Source: a virus
Virus record (IMG/VR): IMGVR_UViG_3300023301_000031
Span: 1-40,001 of that record
Length of the DNA stretch: 40,001 nt
Reading direction: 5' to 3' (one strand)
The position numbers and the translations under genes are program-made. Shown here piece after piece: positions 12,834 to 18,737 of the stretch; within the stretch, counting starts at the first letter, position 1; each line of letters opens with the position of its first letter. The notes beneath the pieces were generated by a model. It did no database searches. It saw nothing but the letters and a program-made list of their open reading frames with translations, and was not told the origin of the DNA.

Positions 12834-12907
12834 ACTCCTATAGCTGAGTGGTTTAGCACAGTTCCGATAAAGCTGCGACGATGGTTCGATTCCATCTAGG
12901 AGTACCA
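12834..12907 (+). tRNA. tRNA-Ile (GAU)
   Basis: Acceptor ACTCCTA/TAGGAGT, anticodon arm CAGTT-CCGATAA-AGCTG, T-loop TTCGATT, CCA encoded. Confidence 0.9.
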
Positions 12908-12914
12908 AAATTAT

Positions 12915-12988
12915 TGAGGGGTAGAGAAGGGGTATCTCGCCTGGTTGGAACCAGGAGATCGTAGGTTCGAGTCCTACCTCCTCAACCA
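12915..12988 (+). tRNA. tRNA with 6-nt anticodon loop, identity uncertain (Pro UGG or GGA)
   Basis: Acceptor TGAGGGG/CTCCTCA, D-stem GAGA/TCTC and T-arm are good. The anticodon stem CCTGG/CCAGG encloses only TTGGAA, one base short, so the anticodon could be UGG or GGA. A short variable loop argues against Ser. The same stem is found in tRNA-Pro at 13250. Confidence 0.7.
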
Positions 12989-12992
12989 ATAT

Positions 12993-13076
12993 AGGGTAGT
13001 AGGTTAAATGGTAACTGGTGTGCCAGCAAGCCTCCAAAACTTGTTCCAAGGGGTTCGATTCCTCGCTATCCTGCCA
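12993..13076 (+). tRNA. tRNA-Trp (CCA)
   Basis: Acceptor AGGGTAG/CTATCCT, A1 and discriminator G as in Trp, anticodon loop CTCCAAA, T-loop TTCGATT, CCA encoded. It is 84 nt, with an extra CTGG-TGTG-CCAG hairpin between the D region and the anticodon stem. Confidence 0.85.
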
Positions 13077-13077
13077 A

Positions 13078-13240
13078 GTTCGACGGAATGACCAAGATGC
13101 GCTCAATTGACCGAGAGATTACTAAAGTATTTATACTTTGGTTTGCCAAGCAGAGACGGGTGATTTTGCCGAAAAAATTAAAAATAGGTTTCTACACGGT
13201 GCTCTCGTAGAAATAAGGTTCTGGTCAGGATACGCGGAAC
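13078..13240 (+). ncRNA. structured spacer RNA
   Basis: TGACCA/TGGTCA (13089-13094, 13222-13227) encloses hairpins ACTAAAGTA/TACTTTGGT (13121-13142) and TTTCTAC/GTAGAAA (13189-13213). No ORF. It fills the gap between tRNA-Trp and tRNA-Pro. Confidence 0.4.
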
Positions 13241-13249
13241 GCCTTTTAT

Positions 13250-13326
13250 ATGGGAGTAGCTTAGTCTGGTAAAGCGCCTGGTTTGGGACCAGGAGACCGC
13301 AGGTTCGATTCCTGTCTCCCGTACCA
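13250..13326 (+). tRNA. tRNA-Pro (UGG)
   Basis: Acceptor ATGGGAG/CTCCCGT, anticodon arm CCTGG-TTTGGGA-CCAGG, T-loop TTCGATT, CCA encoded. Confidence 0.92.
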
Positions 13327-13369
13327 ATTATGGTTAGTACTAGAATAGTTAGGAAATCCTAAGTTTCAT

Positions 13370-13443
13370 GCTTCCATAGCTCACGGGTAGAGCATACGGC
13401 TTTTAACCGTACGGCGAGAGTTCGAGCCTCTCTGGGAGTACCA
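13370..13443 (+). tRNA. tRNA-Lys (UUU)
   Basis: Acceptor GCTTCCA/TGGGAGT with wobbles, anticodon arm TACGG-CTTTTAA-CCGTA, T-loop TTCGAGC, CCA encoded. The spacer before it (13350-13363) holds a TTAGG/CCTAA hairpin. Confidence 0.92.
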
Positions 13444-13447
13444 AATC

Positions 13448-13513
13448 TATGCCTCATCTACCAAGTGTAGAAGTGAGATATGCCGAAGCTGGCGGCAGAA
13501 GAATACCAGCATA
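13448..13513 (+). ncRNA. short structured spacer RNA
   Basis: TATGC/GCATA closes two hairpins, CTCA-CTAC/GTAG-TGAG and GCTGG/CCAGC. It lies between tRNA-Lys and tRNA-Tyr. Confidence 0.4.
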
Positions 13514-13523
13514 ACAATTTAAT

Positions 13524-13607
13524 GGATGTGTTGAGCAATTGGTCGCTTAGCTGGCTGTAACCCAGTGGCCTTCGGGTATGTAGGTTCGAGTCCTACCACA
13601 TTCACCA
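13524..13607 (+). tRNA. tRNA-Tyr (GUA)
   Basis: Acceptor GGATGTG/CACATTC, anticodon arm GCTGG-CTGTAAC-CCAGT, long variable arm, T-loop TTCGAGT, CCA encoded. Confidence 0.92.
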
Positions 13608-13615
13608 GTTCAAAA

Positions 13616-13687
13616 AGTAGTAAGGACGGCTATGGAATTGTGATCTAACAGCCCCTAATGTGAGACTAACAACTCTTCCTTACTATT
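13616..13687 (+). ncRNA. structured spacer RNA, 11-bp closing stem
   Basis: AGTAGTAAGGA pairs with TCCTTACTATT (one G-U), with GGCT/AGCC inside. It ends 2 nt before tRNA-Glu. Confidence 0.45.
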
Positions 13688-13689
13688 AT

Positions 13690-13764
13690 GCTCCATTAGA
13701 TTACTGGTTAGATCATCAGCTTTTCAAGCTGAGGGAAGGGGTTCGATTCCCCTATGGAGTACCA
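13690..13764 (+). tRNA. tRNA-Glu (UUC)
   Basis: Acceptor GCTCCAT/ATGGAGT, anticodon arm TCAGC-TTTTCAA-GCTGA, T-loop TTCGATT, CCA encoded. Its 3' half is included in the 301-bp tandem duplication. Confidence 0.92.
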
Positions 13765-13767
13765 AGT

Positions 13768-13879
13768 TTGAGTAAAGTAGTAGAAAAGTTAATGAGCAGA
13801 GGTTCAGACTACTCGGTGAATAGCCAAAGCATTGCTAAGCTTGTAAAAATATAGCACTACAATACTTTCTGATACTCAA
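13768..13879 (+). ncRNA. structured spacer RNA (copy 1)
   Basis: Nested pairs TTGAGTA/TACTCAA, AAGTA/TACTT and GTAGT/ACTAC bring the ends together over 112 nt. An identical copy is at 14069-14180. Confidence 0.4.
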
Positions 13880-13887
13880 TTAATCAC

Positions 13888-13961
13888 GGGGCTTTAGTAT
13901 AAAGGGATTATTTCTGGTTTGCAACCAGACGATCAGGGTTCGATTCCCTGAAGCTCCACCA
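13888..13961 (+). tRNA. tRNA-Ala (UGC), copy 1
   Basis: Acceptor GGGGCTT/AAGCTCC contains the G3-U70 pair that defines tRNA-Ala; anticodon arm TCTGG-TTTGCAA-CCAGA; T-loop TTCGATT; CCA encoded. Confidence 0.93.
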
Positions 13962-14026
13962 AAACCAGATAGTAGCGGTAGCAGTCCGCTATAAATACTC
14001 CTTAGGTAATACTCAGGCCGAAATCG

Positions 14027-14065
14027 AAGCTGAGGAAAGGGGTTCGATTCCCTTATGGAATACCA
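14027..14065 (+). pseudogene. tRNA-Glu 3'-half remnant
   Basis: A product of the tandem duplication: the 3' half of tRNA-Glu without the 5' half. It carries three substitutions relative to the intact gene, two of them in the acceptor/T-stem region, so it cannot be a tRNA. Confidence 0.85.
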
Positions 14066-14068
14066 AGT

Positions 14069-14180
14069 TTGAGTAAAGTAGTAGAAAAGTTAATGAGCAG
14101 AGGTTCAGACTACTCGGTGAATAGCCAAAGCATTGCTAAGCTTGTAAAAATATAGCACTACAATACTTTCTGATACTCAA
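14069..14180 (+). ncRNA. structured spacer RNA (copy 2)
   Basis: Identical by eye to the element at 13768-13879. Confidence 0.4.
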
Positions 14181-14188
14181 TTAATCAC

Positions 14189-14262
14189 GGGGCTTTAGTA
14201 TAAAGGGATTATTTCTGGTTTGCAACCAGACGATCAGGGTTCGATTCCCTGAAGCTCCACCA
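14189..14262 (+). tRNA. tRNA-Ala (UGC), copy 2
   Basis: Identical copy of the tRNA at 13888, including G3-U70 and CCA, produced by the 301-bp duplication. Confidence 0.93.
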
Positions 14263-14266
14263 AAAC

Positions 14267-14344
14267 CAGATAGTAGCGGTAGCAGTCCGCTATAAATACT
14301 CCTTAGGTAATACTCAGGCCGAAATATTGACGCTATGCTATCTG
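14267..14344 (+). ncRNA. structured spacer RNA
   Basis: CAGATAG pairs with CTATCTG and an inner TAGCGG-TAGCAGT-CCGCTA hairpin is perfect. The upstream duplicate (from 13966) lacks the right-hand strand, so only this copy can close. Confidence 0.4.
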
Positions 14345-14345
14345 C

Positions 14346-14506
14346 GGCACTATAGGCCGAAATCGGACATGCCAGTGCCGATTTAGTTGAAATGAGATAG
14401 TCCTTTACTCCCTGGCAGGAGTATAAATAAGACACCGCCTTGAAAGCGGAAATACGGGAGAGGGATGCCCGTCACAAAGAAGTCGTCTAATACTCTCTAT
14501 AGTGCC
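14346..14506 (+). ncRNA. multibranched structured spacer RNA, 10-bp closing stem
   Basis: GGCACTATAG pairs perfectly with CTATAGTGCC. Inside are four hairpins: AAATCGG/CCGATTT, TACTCC/GGAGTA, CCGC-CTTGAAA-GCGG (looks like a Ser UGA anticodon arm) and ACGGG/CCCGT. At 161 nt it is the largest and best-folded of the spacers, with no ORF. It may be a stable RNA like T4 RNA C/D, or a tRNA-Ser derivative. Confidence 0.5.
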
Positions 14507-14516
14507 AAACTTATAT

Positions 14517-14593
<77 letters not shown>

Positions 14594-14599
14594 GAATCA

Positions 14600-14679
14600 A
14601 CCCGAAACGCCTCTCAACGATGCGCACCCCTCGACCTGAATTAACAGGTATCGCCTACTAGACATGCTAGGAATCGGGT
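14600..14679 (+). ncRNA. structured spacer/leader RNA
   Basis: ACCCGA/TCGGGT encloses ACCT/AGGT and CCTA/TAGG hairpins. It precedes the secreted-protein gene at 14707. Confidence 0.35.
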
Positions 14680-14706
14680 CTTATAACCACAAATCAGGAG
14701 ATTTAA

Positions 14707-15006
14707 GTGAAAAAGCTACTTGTTACATCCTTAATGCTAGTATTGATTAGTACACCCGCTCTCGCAGGAATTTGTGAAGATATATCAAGCCTAGCTGGAG
14801 TTATTATGGATGTTAGGCAGAAGGGCGCTCCAATGTCTACCGTTATGGATGTAGCTAACGAACAAAAAGATGCCTACAGGCCTTTGTGTAGGAGTATAGT
14901 TATTGATGCGTATGAAAGCCCTAAGTATAGTACGGAAAGTGTGAAAGCACAAGTAATCTCAGAATTTACTAATAAGTACTACCTAGCTTGTGTAAAAAGT
15001 AATTAA
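14707..15006 (+). CDS. secreted (periplasmic) protein of unknown function
   Basis: 99 aa with a clear signal peptide: MKKLLVTSLMLVLISTPALA with cleavage likely after ALA, residue 20. The mature part of about 79 aa has three Cys (C23, C60, C96) and is helical. No lipobox is present, so it is unlikely to be a lipoprotein like T5 Llp. Start is GTG at 14707, supported by AGGAG. It is embedded between tRNAs and could act in the envelope, for example in exclusion or host modification; this is a guess. Confidence 0.75.
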   Translation: MKKLLVTSLMLVLISTPALAGICEDISSLAGVIMDVRQKGAPMSTVMDVANEQKDAYRPLCRSIVIDAYESPKYSTESVKAQVISEFTNKYYLACVKSN

Positions 15007-15010
15007 GTGT

Positions 15011-15085
15011 GTGTCTGAAGGCAAAAGGCTCGCCGACTGATTGTGGCTCAGTTGTTAGTCAGTTCGATTCTGACCAGACACCCCA
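15011..15085 (+). tRNA. tRNA-His (GUG)
   Basis: Acceptor GTGTCTG/CAGACAC, anticodon arm ACTGA-TTGTGGC-TCAGT, discriminator C as required for His, T-loop TTCGATT, CCA encoded. The base at -1 is T, not the usual G. Confidence 0.9.
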
Positions 15086-15097
15086 ATAAGGTGAATA

Positions 15098-15295
15098 ATG
15101 AAAACTTACCAATACATAGAACCTGATAATGAAGGGAATCCAATAACTATAACAAGAACAGAAGAAGAAATAATATTTGAGTATTTCCACTACTGGTCAG
15201 TTAAAATGATTGAAGTTGATAAAGCTGATAAAATCAATATACAAAACTGTATAAAAGACTGGATAGTGCTTCATTGGGCTGGGGAATTATTATGA
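15098..15295 (+). CDS. hypothetical protein (65 aa)
   Basis: An acidic, helical small protein beginning MKTYQYIEPDNEGNP. AAGG lies upstream just after the tRNA-His end. Its stop overlaps the start of the next ORF (ATGA), so they are coupled. Function unknown. Confidence 0.55.
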   Translation: MKTYQYIEPDNEGNPITITRTEEEIIFEYFHYWSVKMIEVDKADKINIQNCIKDWIVLHWAGELL

Positions 15296-15522
15296 CATTA
15301 GAAGAAGAAGTAGAATTACTAAAGGAAAAACGTGATTTGCTTATTGAGATAGCAGCTTTAGAGCCTGCGAAAGTTACTAGCATTAATGCAGATTACCCCT
15401 CTCAGGAACCTGTTCGTCGTACAACAACAGGGAGTACAGTTCCCTTTCCATCTAGCTTAAATGACGTAGATCCTTTTGTTAGAAATTTTATGCTTGAAGA
15501 TAGCTGTTACACTATAAGTTAA
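15292..15522 (+). CDS. hypothetical protein (76 aa) with N-terminal coiled coil
   Basis: The N-terminus (TLEEEVELLKEKRDLLIEIA) is a short coiled coil, followed by a Pro/Ser/Thr-rich region. ATG at 15292 is in ATGA overlap with the upstream stop. It ends 3 nt before tRNA-Arg (ACG). No family recognised. Confidence 0.55.
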   Translation: MTLEEEVELLKEKRDLLIEIAALEPAKVTSINADYPSQEPVRRTTTGSTVPFPSSLNDVDPFVRNFMLEDSCYTIS

Positions 15523-15525
15523 TAT

Positions 15526-15614
15526 GTCTCCTGCCCCACCCTCGGTCTACGAAGCCGTTGGCATTATAATTGGTGGACGGAAGCCACGAGGTTCAATTCC
15601 TCCAGGGGACCCCA
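15526..15614 (+). tRNA. tRNA-Arg (ACG) with non-standard architecture
   Basis: Acceptor GTCTCCT/AGGGGAC, anticodon loop CTACGAA (as in E. coli tRNA-Arg ACG) in stem TCGGT/GCCGT, T-loop TTCAATT and CCA are present. Only 9 nt (GCCCCACCC) separate acceptor and anticodon stem, so there is no D-arm there; instead 28 nt lie 3' of the anticodon arm, including the D-loop-like ATTATAATTGGTGGACG. CCACC/GGTGG may pair. The tRNA at 15882 shares the layout. Confidence 0.75.
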
Positions 15615-15632
15615 GTTTAAAAGGAGATTATT

Positions 15633-15878
15633 ATGTTCGCATTTCTATTATTTCTTTGCAGTTTCATATTAGGGGCATTGTGCCTACCAGCTTTGATATT
15701 CCTTAGAGCTAGACGGGATAAAGGATGGGATGATAGTAATATAGGTAACATTTATCGTGTTATTGCGTATCTCGCAGTACACCCTAGTAAATTTAATGGA
15801 ATGGTTAATGAAGATGGTAGTCTACCTTTTTGGTATACAGATAAAGATGAATTTAACGATATTGTAAATACTGATTAA
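15633..15878 (+). CDS. membrane-anchored hypothetical protein (81 aa)
   Basis: ATG at 15633 behind AAGGAG. Residues 2-23 are a strong transmembrane helix (FAFLLFLCSFILGALCLPAL) followed by Arg-Ala-Arg-Arg, so an N-out anchor with a soluble C-terminal domain is likely. The end (PFWYTDKDEFNDIV) recalls small phage proteins of unknown function. It lies between the two tRNA-Arg genes. Confidence 0.6.
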   Translation: MFAFLLFLCSFILGALCLPALIFLRARRDKGWDDSNIGNIYRVIAYLAVHPSKFNGMVNEDGSLPFWYTDKDEFNDIVNTD

Positions 15879-15881
15879 TAT

Positions 15882-15969
15882 GCCCCCTGTTCCCACAAGA
15901 TCCTTCTAAGGTCTCGACATTAAAGAGTGGGGCGGAAGTCCGAAGGTTCAACTCCTTCAGGGGGTTCCA
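15882..15969 (+). tRNA. tRNA-Arg (UCU) with non-standard architecture
   Basis: Acceptor GCCCCCT/AGGGGGT (G-U first pair), anticodon arm AGATC-CTTCTAA-GGTCT, T-arm GAAGG-TTCAACT-CCTTC, CCA encoded. As in the other tRNA-Arg, only 9 nt (GTTCCCACA) precede the anticodon stem and 27 nt follow it; CCCAC can pair with GTGGG and both share CGGAAG before the T-stem. Confidence 0.75.
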
Positions 15970-16005
15970 GGTTATTTAGACAAGCCACCAAAAGAAAAAT
16001 ATAAG

Positions 16006-16034
16006 TTGACAAAAATCTCCTATTAAGTTATAAT
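16006..16034 (+). promoter_or_regulatory. sigma70 promoter inside a long inverted repeat
   Basis: TTGACA at 16006-16011, 17-bp spacer, TATAAT at 16029-16034; start expected near 16041. It drives the HNH-lysozyme operon. Confidence 0.9.
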
Positions 16035-16060
16035 TAACGTAACTTAAATAGGAGATTTTT
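16011..16060 (+). promoter_or_regulatory. inverted repeat sequestering the ribosome binding site
   Basis: The arm at 16011-16030 pairs with 16040-16060 over 20 bp with a single bulge. The right arm contains the AGGAG used by the gene at 16064. mRNA from the local promoter would lack the left arm and be free to translate, whereas read-through mRNA from the tRNA cluster would hide the site. This matches the known T4 e and I-TevI control scheme in logic. Confidence 0.8.
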
Positions 16061-16063
16061 ATT

Positions 16064-16738
16064 ATGAACATGGAAATCACAGTAGAAATCCTAAAAAGCT
16101 TAAATAGACAAGGTACTGAAGTAGTAAAGAGAGGTAGAATAGGATGTCCTGAGGTATTATTAGAAGAGTTAATTTGGAGTATACTGGAGTTTGGAACTAC
16201 TACAGAAGCAGCAGAATACTTAAGTATTAGTAGATCTACTATAAGTAGAGTCTTAAAAACTACCTTTAACTTATCAAATGCTCATAAAACTAGAGATTGG
16301 AGAGTATGGTTAGTCACCCAAACTCCTTATAAAAAATGTTCTATTTGTAATAACTATTTAGACAAAGAGCAATTCCACTTTAGTAAAGACCAAATAGATA
16401 AATCAAAATCTTCGTGTAAAGACTGTAGTAACGCTAAGTCTAGAAACCATTATGCTAATAATACTGAGTACTATAAGATTATTCATAAGAATCATTATGA
16501 AAATAATAAATCTCAATACATAGCCAAAGATGCTAAACGTAGGGCCGCTAAGCTACAGAGAACGGTATCTTGGGCTAATCTAGCCGTTATTAAAACTATA
16601 TATCTAAACTGCCCGAAAGGTTACCACGTAGACCACATAGTTCCCTTACAAGGGAAAACAGTTAGTGGCTTACACGTAGAAAACAACTTACAATACCTAA
16701 CATCTGAAGAGAATATTAAAAAGGGGAATAAATACTGA
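16064..16738 (+). CDS. HNH homing endonuclease with HTH and zinc finger
   Basis: 224 aa. N-terminal HTH (TTTEAAEYLSISRSTISRVL, near residues 45-64), a zinc finger (CSICNNYL near 93 with CKDC near 118), and a C-terminal HNH: HVDHIVPL near 191-198, then VSGLHVENNLQYLTSEEN. This layout is common among T5-type free-standing homing endonucleases. It is first in an operon with lysozyme (TGATG overlap) and its translation is probably controlled by the hairpin at 16011-16060. Confidence 0.88.
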   Translation: MNMEITVEILKSLNRQGTEVVKRGRIGCPEVLLEELIWSILEFGTTTEAAEYLSISRSTISRVLKTTFNLSNAHKTRDWRVWLVTQTPYKKCSICNNYLDKEQFHFSKDQIDKSKSSCKDCSNAKSRNHYANNTEYYKIIHKNHYENNKSQYIAKDAKRRAAKLQRTVSWANLAVIKTIYLNCPKGYHVDHIVPLQGKTVSGLHVENNLQYLTSEENIKKGNKY

Positions 16739-17187
16739 TGAATATAGAAAGACTCATATCCCAATTAAAACGCGATGAAGGCGTCCGAGTACGGGTGTAT
16801 AATGACTCTTTAGGCTATAAGACTGTTGGAATAGGTCACTTAATAAAAAGCTCAGACCCTGAGTGGTTAAGAGACTTAAAGGTGGGAGATAAGATATCTA
16901 TGGAACAAGTAGACTCCATATTTATTGATGATCTTACTAGCGCTATACACGACACTATGAAAGTATTTGAACCTGTTTGGGAGTGTTTCCCAGATATTGC
17001 GCAAGAGGTTTTTGTGAATATGGTTTATAATCTTGGAGTAACTAGATTTCTTAAGTTTAAAAAGACTATCCTAGCTGCCTATTCCAAAGACTGGAAAACC
17101 GTAGCAGTAGAGATGTTAGACAGTAAATGGTCTAAACAGGTGGGACAACGAGCCTACCGCTTAAGCGCCCAGATCGAGAGAGTGTAA
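16738..17187 (+). CDS. T4-type lysozyme (endolysin, GH24)
   Basis: 149 aa. The catalytic triad spacing of T4 lysozyme is exact: E14, D23 and T29 (KRDEGVRVRVYNDSLGYKTV). GIGHL follows, and the C-terminal lobe NMVYNLGV with SKWSKQVGQRAYRL matches the family. It hydrolyses peptidoglycan. There is no signal peptide, so it would need a holin. Length is a little below the T4 enzyme (164 aa). It overlaps the HNH gene by 1 nt. Canonical T5 carries a peptidase endolysin instead, so this may be a replacement or a second lysin. Confidence 0.93.
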   Translation: MNIERLISQLKRDEGVRVRVYNDSLGYKTVGIGHLIKSSDPEWLRDLKVGDKISMEQVDSIFIDDLTSAIHDTMKVFEPVWECFPDIAQEVFVNMVYNLGVTRFLKFKKTILAAYSKDWKTVAVEMLDSKWSKQVGQRAYRLSAQIERV

Positions 17188-17260
17188 GTGGATAGCCTGT
17201 GCGCCGGTTCTATTTGGGGCTTTCTTTGGCTTCTACGGTTGGATGACCAGAAGATAAGAC
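17188..17260 (+). other. spacer between lysozyme and next promoter
   Basis: No gene with a usable start and no strong hairpin. A +1-shifted frame from the lysozyme end would encode a short hydrophobic peptide but has no start codon. Confidence 0.4.
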
Positions 17261-17289
17261 TTGACATAATTACTGAAACTTGTTATAAT
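17261..17289 (+). promoter_or_regulatory. sigma70 promoter
   Basis: TTGACA at 17261-17266, 17-bp spacer, TATAAT at 17284-17289. Confidence 0.92.
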
Positions 17290-17319
17290 TGTTTATAAAG
17301 AAATGGAGGAAGGATAATT

Positions 17320-17649
17320 ATGGCAAGAGCTAATAAAAATGGTTGGGATTTTGTAAAAGCAGGTAGTATCTATCAGTACAAAGAGGATTCGCTAATATTA
17401 ATTGTAGAGATTCTTGAGGATAATAGTGATGACGATTATTATTCTTTTAAAGTACTACCTATTGCAGGGAATTATAACTTTAAGGATACATTCACAGTAT
17501 ACTTCTCAAAAGGCTTAAGCGGCACTTTCAATGGCGCTAGTCAATTCTATAGGGAGGTAGAATATATGCCAATGCCTATAGGAACTTCTTGGAAATTTGT
17601 GTTTGACGAAGTTAAATTAAACACTACTGAATATGTCTGGGGAGAATAA
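17320..17649 (+). CDS. hypothetical protein (109 aa)
   Basis: First gene of the operon with GGAGGAAGG upstream. Composition suggests a beta-rich soluble fold (LILIVEILED, YYSFKVLPIAG, WKFVFDEVKL). No family recognised. The next gene starts 2 nt after its stop. Confidence 0.6.
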   Translation: MARANKNGWDFVKAGSIYQYKEDSLILIVEILEDNSDDDYYSFKVLPIAGNYNFKDTFTVYFSKGLSGTFNGASQFYREVEYMPMPIGTSWKFVFDEVKLNTTEYVWGE

Positions 17650-17651
17650 TT

Positions 17652-18326
17652 ATGGCAAAAACTAAACGTATAAAGAAAAAAGAACACGAAAAACTTACTG
17701 ATGTTAATATTAATTACGTTATAGGATTACTAAAAGCAGATAAGCCAATTACTAAGAAAGAGGCTTGTGCAATTCTTAATATCTCCTATAATACAACTAG
17801 GCTGAACACAATTATAGATAATCATGTAAGTAGAAAAGAATATGAGAAAACTCGAAGAGATAAGAACAGAGGTAAGCCTGCTACTAAAGATGAAATAAAA
17901 CTAATTATATCTAGTTACTTGAGGGATACCCCTGTAGTTGATATAGCTGGGATTATATACAGATCTCCGGGGTTTGTGAAATCTATCCTTACTCGTTTAG
18001 GTGTACCGGAAAAACAAACGGGGGACGCTAAATACGAAGTAGCTATTCTACCTGATGAATGTGTTGCTACAGAATTTAAACCAGGTCAGATAGTTTGGTC
18101 TGCGTCCTATCACGCTCCTTGTGAAGTAGTGCGAGAAGTGTTAGACGCAGGGCTTGAAAAGAAATATGGCTGTAAAGTATATAAAGTATATATACTAGAA
18201 GCTATGGAAGAGGTGTCTAGGTACTTTCCCAAAGTAACTATGGGTGGTTTTAATGCTGCAGCGCTTGCTTATAATCTGGGAAGTTTGGAGCATTTATCTG
18301 AATATGATATTAAATACAGTTCTTGA
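17652..18326 (+). CDS. putative HTH DNA-binding regulator
   Basis: 224 aa with a basic N-terminus (KTKRIKKKEHEK) and two helix-turn-helix-like segments: KKEACAILNISYNTTRLNTI near residues 36-55 and VVDIAGIIYRSPGFVKSIL near 95-113. The C-terminal half is alpha/beta (VYKVYILEAMEEV). It looks like a phage transcription or DNA-binding factor; the target is unknown. It overlaps the next ORF by 23 nt. Confidence 0.65.
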   Translation: MAKTKRIKKKEHEKLTDVNINYVIGLLKADKPITKKEACAILNISYNTTRLNTIIDNHVSRKEYEKTRRDKNRGKPATKDEIKLIISSYLRDTPVVDIAGIIYRSPGFVKSILTRLGVPEKQTGDAKYEVAILPDECVATEFKPGQIVWSASYHAPCEVVREVLDAGLEKKYGCKVYKVYILEAMEEVSRYFPKVTMGGFNAAALAYNLGSLEHLSEYDIKYSS

Positions 18327-18585
18327 TATATTACCCTACTATGGGCTATTCTGTGGTAGTGTTGGAATTACTTCTTGGTTCACTGTCTATAAACCTATAT
18401 TAAAAAAACTAAAAGAAACTAATGAAGGAGTTTGGGAACAACATAATAGTCTATTCACAGTAGTCATAACAATGGCTATATCTTTCGTATTAGCTCCTAT
18501 ATTTATATTTGTAGTATTGAAAGGCCCAAATGAAGATTTCACTAATACCTATATAGAAACCCTAATAGGTGATGATGAGGACTGA
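18304..18585 (+). CDS. two-helix membrane protein (93 aa), possible holin
   Basis: Transmembrane helices near residues 7-26 (VLDILPYYGLFCGSVGITSW) and 49-70 (FTVVITMAISFVLAPIFIFV), with a basic loop and an acidic C-terminus (GDDED). Two helices and about 93 aa would fit a class II holin, and lysozyme is encoded 1.1 kb upstream, but it is in a different operon, so this is only a candidate. I chose ATG at 18304; the longer frame lacks a ribosome binding site. Confidence 0.55.
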   Translation: MILNTVLDILPYYGLFCGSVGITSWFTVYKPILKKLKETNEGVWEQHNSLFTVVITMAISFVLAPIFIFVVLKGPNEDFTNTYIETLIGDDED

Positions 18586-18595
18586 AAAATAGTTC

Positions 18596-18624
18596 TTGAC
18601 ATTTCTGGTAAAACGCGGTATAAT
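18596..18624 (+). promoter_or_regulatory. sigma70 promoter
   Basis: TTGACA at 18596-18601, 17-bp spacer, TATAAT at 18619-18624. Confidence 0.92.
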
Positions 18625-18737
18625 ATATCTTAACGAATTGAAAAAAGGAGAAAGTTGTGGGTCACCATTTTTACACTCAACAATTACAAGCAACTGGAAC
18701 CTGCCCTGGAATTAACCCTAACAAACGGAGAAAAAGA

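Larger units (their letters stand above)
13726..14325 (+). repeat. 301-bp tandem duplication
   Basis: Copy 1 at 13726-14024 and copy 2 at 14027-14325, period 301. Each holds the tRNA-Glu 3' half, a structured spacer, tRNA-Ala and the start of another spacer. By eye the copies differ only at three positions, all within the tRNA-Glu part. Confidence 0.92.

Noticed and set aside
13660-13854. 64-aa + strand ORF
   Set aside because: It spans tRNA-Glu and part of the tandem duplication.
13726-14325. Possible CRISPR-like repeat
   Set aside because: It is one 301-bp tandem duplication holding tRNA genes, not short repeats with spacers.
14707-15006. Lipoprotein similar to T5 Llp
   Set aside because: The signal peptide lacks a lipobox cysteine directly after the cleavage site.
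15524-15706. 60-aa + strand ORF
   Set aside because: It covers tRNA-Arg (ACG) and overlaps the better-supported gene at 15633 in another frame.
17160-17260. Hydrophobic peptide in the +1 frame after lysozyme
   Set aside because: It has no start codon and no recognised frameshift signal, so it is not called as a gene.
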